Source of the DNA: Deltaproteobacteria bacterium
Lineage (GTDB): Bacteria; Desulfobacterota; DSM-4660; Desulfatiglandales; Desulfatiglandaceae
Direction of reading: 5' to 3'
Assembly (NCBI GenBank): GCA_011051075.1
Contig: DREN01000180.1
Location: forward strand, 1 to 23,252
Length of the DNA stretch: 23,252 nucleotides
Numbering within the stretch: the first letter of the stretch is position 1; every line of letters begins with the position of its first letter. Shown piece by piece: positions 6,765 to 14,147 of the stretch. The notes beneath the pieces were generated by a model, which worked only from the letters and a program-made list of their open reading frames with translations, had not been told where the DNA came from and ran no database searches. A program made the translations under genes and the position numbers.

Positions 6765-6786
6765 GAGCCCGCCTGCCGGCGGGCTC
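6765..6786 (+). terminator. GC-rich hairpin, probable terminator of the cofactor locus
   Basis: GAGCCCGCC (6765-6773) pairs perfectly with GGCGGGCTC (6778-6786) around a TGCC loop. It lies 26 bases after the scaffold gene stop. The following bases, TGCTGTTTATAG, contain only a weak T tract, so termination may be partial. The 94 bases between it and the next start could hold the promoter of the oxidoreductase genes, but no strong hexamers are evident. Confidence 0.55.
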
Positions 6787-6880
6787 TGCTGTTTATAGGG
6801 TACGACCCACCACCAGGGTAATCTGACGTTCTTCAAACCGCATAACACAAGGATGAGATTTCGTCTGAGGAGAAAAACGC

Positions 6881-8965
6881 ATGGAAAATGAGGTTTACAG
6901 TCTATGTTTTATGTGTTCGGTGCGTTGTCCCATAAGGGTCGTTACAAAGGACGATCATGTAAAATGGATTGAGGGCAACCCCCATGTCAGCGGGATGGAA
7001 GGAAGTCTCTGCCCCCGTGGCGCTGCCGGCACGGCCCTTCTCTACGACAACGAGAGGGTACAGTCACCAATGATCAGGACCGGCCCAAGGGGCACCGGGC
7101 AATGGAAAAAGGCCACGTGGGAGGAGGCCCTCAATATGGTGGGGGACAAACTGAAGGGAATCATAGACCAGCATGGGCCCCAGAGTGTGGTTCTTGGAGA
7201 ACGTACCCAGCTTGCAACCCATGTGAGCAAGACCTTTCTTAAGGCCATCGGTTCTCCAAATCACTTTACCCATGACGCCATTTGCAAGGGCTCGGTCAAC
7301 ACCGCCGGCCGCTCTCTCCTGGGCTACACGGACGCTCAGATGGGCATGGATTACAAGAATACCAGGCACATCGTCCTTTACGGTCGGAATTTTTTCGAGG
7401 CCATTGAGGTAAAGGGAGTCAACGCTCTGACCGAGGCACTTGAAAACGGCGCAAAACTCACTTACATAGACCCGAGGGTCACTGTCACGGCCACCAAATC
7501 GCAACGTTACTGGATGATCCGTCCCGGCACCGATCTTGCCCTCAACTACGGCCTGATCCACATAATCCTGAGAGACCGGCTATACGACGCCGAATACGTG
7601 AACCGCTGGGTTGCGGGCCTTCAGGAACTGCAGGAGTTCATCCAGCCCTACACACCCCGGTGGGCTGAAAAGGAGACGGGAATACCGGCATCGGAAATGG
7701 AGGCGCTCGCCCGGGAAATGGACAAGGACAGACCTTCGGTCATTTTCCATTTCGGGTACAGGGGAGCCAACCATACCAATGAGATTTATATGCGTCGGTC
7801 GATCCTCATCCTCAACGCCCTTATGGGAAGCATTGAGGCAAAGGGGGGAATTTTCCTCAAAAAGGGGCCGGGAGAGGTTGGGAAAAAGCCCGCTCGCAAG
7901 CTCACGGAACAGGATTTTCCCGGGATCAACGTACCCAGGTTCGACAAGGTGGGCACCCCTGACTTCCCCCTCCCTGATCCAGCCCATGGTGTTGGACAGA
8001 TCCTTCCCTACGCCATACTTGAGGAAGATCCCTACCCCCTGAAGGCCCTGATCAACTACCGCTTTGACCCCCTCATGTCCATCCCCGATACGAATCTGAC
8101 CAGAAAGGCCCTGGACAAGCTGGACCTGATCGTAACCATTGACATTAACTACAGTGATATCGCCTGGTACTCGGACGTGATACTGCCGGAATCCACATAT
8201 CTGGAGCGGACCGATTGCGTCCAGCAGGCCAACGGCCTCAAACCCCAGATCTTTTTGAGGCAGCAGGCAGTGACTCCCCGCTACGATACCAGACCGGGCG
8301 CCATCATCCTTAAACAGATAGGCGAACGCCTGGGCATTGGGAACTATTTTCCCTACCGTACCATGGAGGATTTGGTCATATGGCAGTTGGAGGGAACCGG
8401 GTTCTATATTGAGGATTTCAAGAAAAAGGGTTTTGTGGCCTACACCGATAGACAGATCTTCTGGGACCGAAAGGACGGCATCAAATTCAAGACCCCTTCA
8501 GGAAAGATAGAGTTGGTGTCGTCCCTGCTTGAGGATGCTGGATTCGAGTCCTTTCCTGCCTACGAACCAATGCCCTCGCCCCCTGAGAATCAGTTCAGAC
8601 TTGTTACGGGACGTTGCGCCCTTCATACCCATATCTCGACCCAGAATAATCCATATCTCAACGAAATCGCACCTGAAAACGTACTCTGGATCAACGTGGA
8701 AAAGGCCGATGAGCTCGGCATAAATGACGGGGGAATGGTGAAGGTGACCTCCGAACGGGGCGCGGGGATGGTCAAGGCATTCGTGACAGACCTCATCCAT
8801 CCAGAGGCGGTTTTCTTGATGCACGGATACGGACATCAGGCCCAGGCAGCCACCCGTTCTTTTAACAAAGGCATTAATGACGGGCTCCTCATGGAAAATA
8901 TATCCGACATGATCGGAGGAAGTCCCGCCTTTCATCACACCTGTGTCTGTGTAAATCCGGCCTGA
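6881..8965 (+). CDS. Cytoplasmic molybdopterin oxidoreductase (PsrA/PhsA/NapA-like superfamily)
   Basis: A 694-residue catalytic subunit of the DMSO reductase superfamily. The N-terminal [4Fe-4S] site is C9-x2-C12-x3-C16-x27-C44, followed by PRG. The molybdenum or tungsten ligand is probably C135 in HDAICKGS, as in polysulfide/thiosulfate and nitrate reductases. The middle and C-terminal molybdopterin-dinucleotide regions (DPRVTVTATKS, SDVILPESTYLER, GRCALHTHISTQN, LMHGYGHQA) are intact. There is no Tat signal: the cluster cysteines start at residue 9, so the enzyme should be cytoplasmic. The partner genes that follow encode a ferredoxin and a NAD(P)H-type flavoprotein, with no membrane anchor. 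Substrate unknown; a reduced-sulfur compound is one option, formate less likely. A GAGGAG ribosome binding site precedes the ATG. Confidence 0.85.
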   Translation: MENEVYSLCFMCSVRCPIRVVTKDDHVKWIEGNPHVSGMEGSLCPRGAAGTALLYDNERVQSPMIRTGPRGTGQWKKATWEEALNMVGDKLKGIIDQHGPQSVVLGERTQLATHVSKTFLKAIGSPNHFTHDAICKGSVNTAGRSLLGYTDAQMGMDYKNTRHIVLYGRNFFEAIEVKGVNALTEALENGAKLTYIDPRVTVTATKSQRYWMIRPGTDLALNYGLIHIILRDRLYDAEYVNRWVAGLQELQEFIQPYTPRWAEKETGIPASEMEALAREMDKDRPSVIFHFGYRGANHTNEIYMRRSILILNALMGSIEAKGGIFLKKGPGEVGKKPARKLTEQDFPGINVPRFDKVGTPDFPLPDPAHGVGQILPYAILEEDPYPLKALINYRFDPLMSIPDTNLTRKALDKLDLIVTIDINYSDIAWYSDVILPESTYLERTDCVQQANGLKPQIFLRQQAVTPRYDTRPGAIILKQIGERLGIGNYFPYRTMEDLVIWQLEGTGFYIEDFKKKGFVAYTDRQIFWDRKDGIKFKTPSGKIELVSSLLEDAGFESFPAYEPMPSPPENQFRLVTGRCALHTHISTQNNPYLNEIAPENVLWINVEKADELGINDGGMVKVTSERGAGMVKAFVTDLIHPEAVFLMHGYGHQAQAATRSFNKGINDGLLMENISDMIGGSPAFHHTCVCVNPA

Positions 8966-8993
8966 ATATAGTATCCGGCCAAATGGGGGGAAC

Positions 8994-9500
8994 ATGATGA
9001 GTAAATATTACCTTTTTCAGGATACGAAAAAATGTATCGGCTGCCATAGTTGTGAAGTGGCCTGCAAGAGCAGCAAAGATCTTCCCGTAGGCCCCAAGCT
9101 CTGTGAGATCATCACCATAGGACCGACCTTCGTAGGAGGCCTCCCGAAAGCAGCCTATACCTTTATGCCGTGCTTTCACTGTGAAGACCCCTGGTGCGTG
9201 GCCGCATGTCCTACCGGCGCCATGCAGAGGAGGGAGAAGGACGGCATAGTCTTCCTGGACCCGACACTATGTGTGGGCTGCAAAACCTGCATGTCGGCCT
9301 GCCCCTGGGGCGCGCCCCAGTGGAACCCCGAGACCGGGAAGGCCGTCAAGTGTGATTACTGCATTGACCGGATTGACAGGGGCCAGCAGCCGGCATGTGT
9401 CACCGTATGCACCACTCACTGCCTTCACTTCGCCCCGGCCGAGGCAGCGCCGCGGATCAGACGAGAGCGCTATGCAAAGGCCATGACCTCCCTGGAATGA
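8994..9500 (+). CDS. 4Fe-4S ferredoxin-type electron transfer subunit (PsrB/PhsB/HybA-like)
   Basis: A 168-residue iron-sulfur subunit of the type paired with molybdopterin oxidoreductases. Four Cys clusters are visible: CIGCHSCEVACK near 14, CFHCEDPWCVAACPTGA near 60, CVGCKTCMSACPWGAP near 95, and CDYCIDRIDRG...CVTVC near 120-140. This predicts four [4Fe-4S] clusters. No signal peptide or membrane segment is seen, matching the cytoplasmic catalytic subunit. Two adjacent ATG codons (8994 and 8997) follow GGGGGGAAC. The gene lies 28 bases after the oxidoreductase and should carry electrons between the molybdenum site and the flavoprotein encoded next. Confidence 0.88.
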   Translation: MMSKYYLFQDTKKCIGCHSCEVACKSSKDLPVGPKLCEIITIGPTFVGGLPKAAYTFMPCFHCEDPWCVAACPTGAMQRREKDGIVFLDPTLCVGCKTCMSACPWGAPQWNPETGKAVKCDYCIDRIDRGQQPACVTVCTTHCLHFAPAEAAPRIRRERYAKAMTSLE

Positions 9501-9549
9501 ATCCTTAAAATGCCTTTACGGCACTATCTGATTGCAGGATGATTGTCCC

Positions 9550-11718
9550 ATGCCCAGCGGAACATGCCCGGTAGCTCAGACCATAAATAGGCTTTCAGAT
9601 ACCCTCTCAGGGGATTTTCTTAAAAACGCGAAATGCAGGCAACGTGTGGAGGAGCTGCTCAAGCTGTTTCAGGATATCTCTTCCGGGAGAGGAGGGGCCG
9701 ATCACCTTGCTGCCATACAGGACCTGTCAGAGGCCCTGATCCATGACGGCCCTGAAGGGCCATGCAGAGAGACCGGCATGGGTATCTCCGCCGACCTGGA
9801 AAAACGCCGGGAGGTCTTCCAGAGTCACCTGAAAACACGAAACTGCCCGGACGCCGCCTGCGTCAAACTTGCCCCGGCGCCCTGTCAGATGGCATGCCCA
9901 GCCGGCATCGATGTCCCAAGCTACATAAGCCTCATAGCGCAGGGCCGTGACGCCGAGGCTGTTGAACTTATCCGGAAAGACAATCCCTTTCCCTGGGTAT
10001 GCGGTCTGGTATGCACCAACCCGTGTGAATTCATGTGCGTCAGGGGCAGGGTGGACAAGCCCGTGTCCATAAAATACCTGAAGGGGTTTGCCGCGGAAAG
10101 GGCCATGTCTGAGATGCGTTACACCAATCCTGAAAAGGCCCCTGACAACGGTCAAAAGGTATGCATTGTGGGCGCCGGCCCGGCCGGTCTCACATGCGCC
10201 TACTACCTGGCCCTGAAGGGGTACCGGCCCGTGATCATCGACGCCCTGCCCATGGCAGGGGGGATGATGATGGTGGGCATTCCCAGATATCGGCTGCCCA
10301 GGGAGGTGGTAGACCGGGAAGTGGCCATGATTGAGGAATTGGGTGTTGAGTTTCGTCTCAATACCCGCCTGGGTAGTGATGTAACCTTTGATGAACTGAA
10401 AAACCAGGGCTTTGAGGCCTTCTTCATAGCCATTGGTGCACACGCCTCCTATAAGGCGGGAATCCCGGGCGAGGACAGCTTCCCACAAGTCATCGACGCC
10501 ATCGATTTTCTGCGCCGCGTATCGCTGGGTGACAGGCACATGCCCGGAAAGAAGGTGGCGGTGATCGGAGGGGGCAACGTGGCAATGGACGCGGCCAGGA
10601 CTTTGGTCCGTCTCGGCTGCCATGAGGTACATGTTGTATATCGAAGGACCAGGGCTGAAATGCCCGCCAACGAAGAAGAGGTCCTTCAGGCCGAGGAGGA
10701 GGGGGTCAGGTTTTCCTTCCTGGCCATACCTGTGGAGCTGAAGGGTTCCAATGGAAGGCTGGAGGCGCTTCACTGCCTGAGAACGGAGCTGGGTCCCCCC
10801 GATGAGAGTGGACGAAGAAGACCGGTTCCGGTCGAGGGGAGCGATTACCTCCTGAATGTGGACGCGGTTATTCCCGCCATCGGACAGACCGTCGACCGCA
10901 ACGGGCTGAGCGAACTGGGGGCACTGAAATGGACCAAGAGGAACACCGTCAGTGTCGATATAGCGACCATGGCAACCGGAATGGACGGGATCTTTGCCGG
11001 CGGAGACCTTGTTTCCGGGCCTGCTACGGTTGTGGAGGCTATCGGAGGAGGAAAGAGGGCTGCGGAGGCCATAGACCGCTACCTCTCAGGGACCCCGGGC
11101 CTCAGTATGCCACCAGTGCCGGTGCGCCGCGGCAGGGTTGACTTCATCGAGATCCCCGCATCAACAAAAATGGCCTTGAGAAGGCCAGAGATGCCCATGC
11201 TCAACGATGAGAGGAGGCGACTCACCTTTCAGCAGGCGGAACTTGGATACCCTGAAAACAGCGTGAGGGAGGAGGCCCGGCGTTGCCTCAGGTGCGACAT
11301 CTGTACCAGGTGCGGGACCTGCGTTGACATATGCCGAAACAAGATGGGAATTGACGCCCTGAAACTGGGGTACCTGGAGTTTGACGACCCCGGCCCCACG
11401 GACCTGAGGATAACCGCCGAACGGTGTATTCTCTGCGGGGCATGCGCTGCCAACTGCCCCACCGGGGCCATGCGTATGCAGGAACGGGGGGACGAGAGGA
11501 TCCTGAACCTGTGCGGGATCATTTTGAATCGACTCAAGGTTGAATTCTGCGAGGTCTGCGGCAAGGTGTTAGGCCCGGCCAAGTACCACGATTACATAAA
11601 AAACAGGGTTCAGGGAATCAGCAGGGATCTTAAGGACAAGACACTCTGTCTGGAGTGCGCTCGCAAGACTGCGGCGGAGAACCACGTGGAGATTTCTCCG
11701 CCACGCATCGTTGTGTAA
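9550..11718 (+). CDS. GltD-like NAD(P)H flavoprotein with NuoF-like N-terminus and C-terminal ferredoxin domains
   Basis: A 722-residue modular electron-transfer subunit. ATG 9550 is preferred (AGGA 12 bases before); TTG 9532 in frame is possible. Residues 1-95 resemble the C-terminal Fe-S helical domain of NuoF/HoxF (KCRQRVEELLKLFQDISSGRG, then GPCRETGMG), though the cysteine pattern is altered. Residues about 100-180 are the GltD/dihydropyrimidine-dehydrogenase cluster domain (CQMACPAGIDVPSYI, CGLVCTNPCEFMC). FAD binding: VGAGPAGLTCAYYL near 205. NAD(P)H binding: VIGGGNVAMDAARTL near 338, with VYRR favouring NADPH. FAGGDLVSGPATVVEAI lies near 485. A dicluster ferredoxin follows (CDICTRCGTCVDICRNK, CILCGACAANCPTGA), then a CEVCG...CLEC tail. 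It likely links NAD(P)H to the molybdoenzyme, possibly by bifurcation; direction unknown. Confidence 0.87.
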   Translation: MPSGTCPVAQTINRLSDTLSGDFLKNAKCRQRVEELLKLFQDISSGRGGADHLAAIQDLSEALIHDGPEGPCRETGMGISADLEKRREVFQSHLKTRNCPDAACVKLAPAPCQMACPAGIDVPSYISLIAQGRDAEAVELIRKDNPFPWVCGLVCTNPCEFMCVRGRVDKPVSIKYLKGFAAERAMSEMRYTNPEKAPDNGQKVCIVGAGPAGLTCAYYLALKGYRPVIIDALPMAGGMMMVGIPRYRLPREVVDREVAMIEELGVEFRLNTRLGSDVTFDELKNQGFEAFFIAIGAHASYKAGIPGEDSFPQVIDAIDFLRRVSLGDRHMPGKKVAVIGGGNVAMDAARTLVRLGCHEVHVVYRRTRAEMPANEEEVLQAEEEGVRFSFLAIPVELKGSNGRLEALHCLRTELGPPDESGRRRPVPVEGSDYLLNVDAVIPAIGQTVDRNGLSELGALKWTKRNTVSVDIATMATGMDGIFAGGDLVSGPATVVEAIGGGKRAAEAIDRYLSGTPGLSMPPVPVRRGRVDFIEIPASTKMALRRPEMPMLNDERRRLTFQQAELGYPENSVREEARRCLRCDICTRCGTCVDICRNKMGIDALKLGYLEFDDPGPTDLRITAERCILCGACAANCPTGAMRMQERGDERILNLCGIILNRLKVEFCEVCGKVLGPAKYHDYIKNRVQGISRDLKDKTLCLECARKTAAENHVEISPPRIVV

Positions 11719-11733
11719 GAGGGGGTTAATACA

Positions 11734-11946
11734 ATGGAATTTCGAAGGGGACAGAGAATTGAAGTGTACAGGAAATCGGAGGATGAGACCTGGCAGGCTT
11801 ATATGGACCGCTACGTGGGCCTGCACGGTGTGGTAACCGACCCTGATACGGTAAAAAACGACCCGGACGCCCTCATCGAAGTCACTCTGGACGGAGAGGG
11901 GACCCATCGTTTCCCTCAGGATTGTCTCCGTGCCCTGAACGTTTGA
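11734..11946 (+). CDS. Small protein of unknown function (70 residues)
   Basis: Not recognised. The reading frame follows the flavoprotein stop by 15 bases, with GAGGGGG nine bases before the ATG, so it is probably real and co-transcribed. The sequence has alternating hydrophobic residues (GQRIEVYRK, YVGLHGVVTDPD, ALIEVTLDGEG, HRFPQDCLRAL) that suggest a small beta-barrel, perhaps SH3-like, with one Cys near the end. The tail PQDCLRALNV resembles the closing strand of such barrels. It may be an accessory subunit or stability factor for the oxidoreductase complex; this is context only. Confidence 0.65.
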   Translation: MEFRRGQRIEVYRKSEDETWQAYMDRYVGLHGVVTDPDTVKNDPDALIEVTLDGEGTHRFPQDCLRALNV

Positions 11947-11959
11947 GAAATACGACATA

Positions 11960-12084
11960 TATAGTGTTTCAGATAATGATTTTGGCAAGGCCAGAGGGAG
12001 GAATCGGAGTAAGTCGTACCCATAGTACATCGTCGACGATTCCGACCGATAACGCAGTCCAAAATCTTTATCTGGAAGTCTATG
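11960..12084 (+). mobile_element. 125-bp miniature repeat element, copy 3
   Basis: Same element and orientation as the other copies. The left end reads TATAGTGTTTCAG and the right end CTGGAAGTCTATG, so the right outer TA has become TG. It shares with copy 4 the 12-bp perfect palindrome ATCGTCGACGAT in the middle. It lies 13 bases after the small gene's stop and 35 bases before the CBS-domain gene. Confidence 0.85.
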
Positions 12085-12119
12085 CGGCGTGTCCACCCAA
12101 AAGGGGGAGGTAAGAACCT

Positions 12120-12569
12120 ATGCCCGTTAAAGATCTGTTGGAAGAGCACGGTCGGTACGCAGCAAAACTCGACGGCACATGTTCGCTGGAGGACGCCATC
12201 AAACTGATGACCGACAGAGATATCAGCGCCCTGATCGTCATGGAGGAAAACCGTCCGGTGGGCATCTTTACTGAAAGAGACGTTCTGCTAAGCCATGTGA
12301 GATTTGATCAAAAACCGTTTTCGGAGATCAAGCTCAAAAACGCCATGACACGCAGGATGATTGTGGCAAGACCTGGTGACGAAATTGACAACACCATATG
12401 TTTAATGATCCAGTCGGGCATAAGGCATATCCCTGTAGTAGAAAAAGGGGAGATCATCTCCATTCTGAATATCTGCGATCTTGCACATCACCAGGTGGGG
12501 GATCTGGCCACCGAACTCCACTATCTGGAAGAGTACCTCTCCGAACTCCATGAAGCCGGTCGCGACTGA
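12120..12569 (+). CDS. Two-CBS-domain protein
   Basis: A 149-residue protein made of a tandem CBS pair, a module that senses adenine nucleotides or SAM and regulates partner proteins. CBS1 covers roughly residues 10-65 (CSLEDAIKLMTDRDISALIVMEENRPVG ends in IFTERDVL). CBS2 covers roughly 70-130 (NAMTRRMIVARPGDEI, ...QSGIRHIPVVEKGEIISILNICDL). No catalytic domain is attached. It lies between electron-transfer genes, 20 bases before the NuoG-like gene, so it may regulate the complex in response to energy charge. The ribosome binding site GGGGGAGG is followed by TAAGAACCT before ATG, nearly the same as in front of mrp. Confidence 0.88.
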   Translation: MPVKDLLEEHGRYAAKLDGTCSLEDAIKLMTDRDISALIVMEENRPVGIFTERDVLLSHVRFDQKPFSEIKLKNAMTRRMIVARPGDEIDNTICLMIQSGIRHIPVVEKGEIISILNICDLAHHQVGDLATELHYLEEYLSELHEAGRD

Positions 12570-12589
12570 AGCCGAGGACATTGGGGCCT

Positions 12590-13357
12590 ATGAAAACAGT
12601 TAGGTTTAAAATCGACGGTCGTGAAATTGAGGCCCAGGAGGGCATATCGGTCCTGGCTGCTGCAAGATCAAACGGCATCAGAATTCCGACACTCTGTTAC
12701 CACAGCGCGCTCAAGCCCATAGGCGCATGCAAGTTGTGCGGTATTGAAGTCAAAGGGCGCGCCGGGAAGTGGAGGATCCTGCTTTCCTGCATTCTCAGGG
12801 TCAGGGAGGGGCTGGAAGTAAGGACCCAAAGCAAATCGGTAATAAAGGCACGAACCACCGCCTTCAGAAACCTGCTGTCCATGGCGCCCCAGTCCAAGTT
12901 CATAAGGAATCTGGCGGAGGAGTATAACATCGATCTTGGACCTACCCCCGACGGTTGTATAAGATGCCGCCTCTGCATTCGGGTATGCAAGGAAATCGTT
13001 GGAGCAGGCGCCCTCAAGATGGAGAAGCGCAATGGGATCAGTTATGTTACGCCCGAAGAAGGCCTTTGTATCGGATGCGGAACATGCGTCAACCTATGCC
13101 CCACGGACGCTATCCAGATGACCGACAGGGAGGGGAACAGGATCATCTCCATCCGTGATGAAACCATAGGGGTACACGCCCTTGAAAGGTGCGAAGCATG
13201 CGGCAGCTACTTTGCATCCCGGAAGTTCATCAAACATGTGAGCGAACTCACATCCACCCATACCGATCTGAAGGAACACCACCTCTTCTGCCCCACCTGC
13301 GCCAAACTTTTTTCAAACCGTGTAAAGTCGTTTTCAAGGATCAGGCGTGGAGAGTGA
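12590..13357 (+). CDS. NuoG/HydB-like 2Fe-2S and 4Fe-4S electron transfer protein
   Basis: A 255-residue soluble Fe-S subunit. ATG 12590 is preferred; TTG 12581 in frame adds three residues. The N-terminal [2Fe-2S] site is C36-x10-C47-x2-C50-x16-C67, as in complex I NuoG and NAD-linked hydrogenase or formate dehydrogenase gamma subunits. The His/Cys cluster segment usually present next in NuoG is missing. Then follow two [4Fe-4S] motifs (CIRCRLCIRVCKEIVG near 125, CIGCGTCVNLCPTDA near 163) and a C-terminal CEACGSYF...CPTCAKLF module, matching the tail of the flavoprotein at 9550-11718. It probably belongs to the same multi-subunit electron transfer assembly. The next gene overlaps its end by 11 bases. 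Confidence 0.85.
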   Translation: MKTVRFKIDGREIEAQEGISVLAAARSNGIRIPTLCYHSALKPIGACKLCGIEVKGRAGKWRILLSCILRVREGLEVRTQSKSVIKARTTAFRNLLSMAPQSKFIRNLAEEYNIDLGPTPDGCIRCRLCIRVCKEIVGAGALKMEKRNGISYVTPEEGLCIGCGTCVNLCPTDAIQMTDREGNRIISIRDETIGVHALERCEACGSYFASRKFIKHVSELTSTHTDLKEHHLFCPTCAKLFSNRVKSFSRIRRGE

Positions 13358-14147
13358 TGCCCCCCTCGGAAATCCCTGCCATTCTACAGCGGGAAAAGAT
13401 AACAGCGACCGTGTCAGGATGGTCAGGCAAATATTTGCCGCCATTACGGGCAAGTACGATTTCCTGAACCATCTTTTAAGCCTCAGACGGGATATCTCCT
13501 GGCGCCGTTTTACCGTAGATAAGATGGAATTCTTCAATACCCGCAGGCTCCTGGATGTGGCGACCGGGACCTGCGACCTGGCCATTGAAGGGGCTGTTCG
13601 TTATCCTCACATACATGTGACGGGGATAGATTTTGTACGGGAGATGCTGGAGAGGGGCTTTGAAAAGGTTCAACAGAGGGGCCTTTCCTCGAGGATCGAC
13701 CTGGTGCACGGGGACGCCCTCCATCTTCCCTTTCCCGATGGAAGCTTTGACGTGGCCGCCATGGCCTTCGGAATACGTAACATCCCCCACAGGATGAGGG
13801 CCCTTTCCGAACTGAGGAGAGTGGTGGTCCCTGGCGGCCAGATACTAATCCTTGAACTCACCCTTCCCCAGGGCCCACGGTTCAGAATATTCTACCGGAT
13901 TTACCTGAAGGGGCTCATACCACTCCTCGCAAGGGTTCTGTCACCTGACCCGGGGGCCTACCAGTACCTGGGCGAGTCCATCATGAACTTTCCCACTACC
14001 TGGGAGTTTCAGGGAATGATGGGAGATGCGGGCCTTGTGAACGTAGAGGCCTACGCCCTGACATACGGGATATCCCATATGTTTGCGGGGCATAAGCCCA
14101 AGGGACCTGCCACGGGACCATCAAGTTCCACCGACGTAGCCTTTTGA
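13347..14147 (+). CDS. ubiE: Demethylmenaquinone methyltransferase (UbiE/MenG family)
   Basis: A SAM-dependent C-methyltransferase for the last step of menaquinone synthesis. A GTG start at 13347 gives 266 residues and overlaps the previous gene by 11 bases; ATG 13419 would give a shorter form. Signatures: MVRQIFAAITGKYDFLNHLLSL near 25, SAM site LLDVATGTCDLAI near 70 (the usual TGTGD-type Gly is Cys), GIDFVREML, and AFGIRNIPHRMRAL near 140. The last 25 residues extend slightly past the usual end. Overlap with Fe-S subunit genes hints that quinone supply and this respiratory-type complex are co-expressed. The 3' end overlaps the converging response regulator gene by 27 bases. Confidence 0.9.
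   Translation: MESDAPLGNPCHSTAGKDNSDRVRMVRQIFAAITGKYDFLNHLLSLRRDISWRRFTVDKMEFFNTRRLLDVATGTCDLAIEGAVRYPHIHVTGIDFVREMLERGFEKVQQRGLSSRIDLVHGDALHLPFPDGSFDVAAMAFGIRNIPHRMRALSELRRVVVPGGQILILELTLPQGPRFRIFYRIYLKGLIPLLARVLSPDPGAYQYLGESIMNFPTTWEFQGMMGDAGLVNVEAYALTYGISHMFAGHKPKGPATGPSSSTDVAF

Noticed and set aside
6881..8965. Calling the molybdoenzyme a formate dehydrogenase
   Set aside because: No selenocysteine position or the typical formate dehydrogenase Cys/Sec-His motif is clear (the ligand region is AICKGS), so only the superfamily is assigned.
9727..10773. 348-codon open frame on the minus strand inside the flavoprotein gene
   Set aside because: It lies wholly opposite a strongly conserved coding sequence with clear FAD, NAD(P)H and Fe-S motifs; the peptide has no recognisable domain and is a codon-bias shadow.
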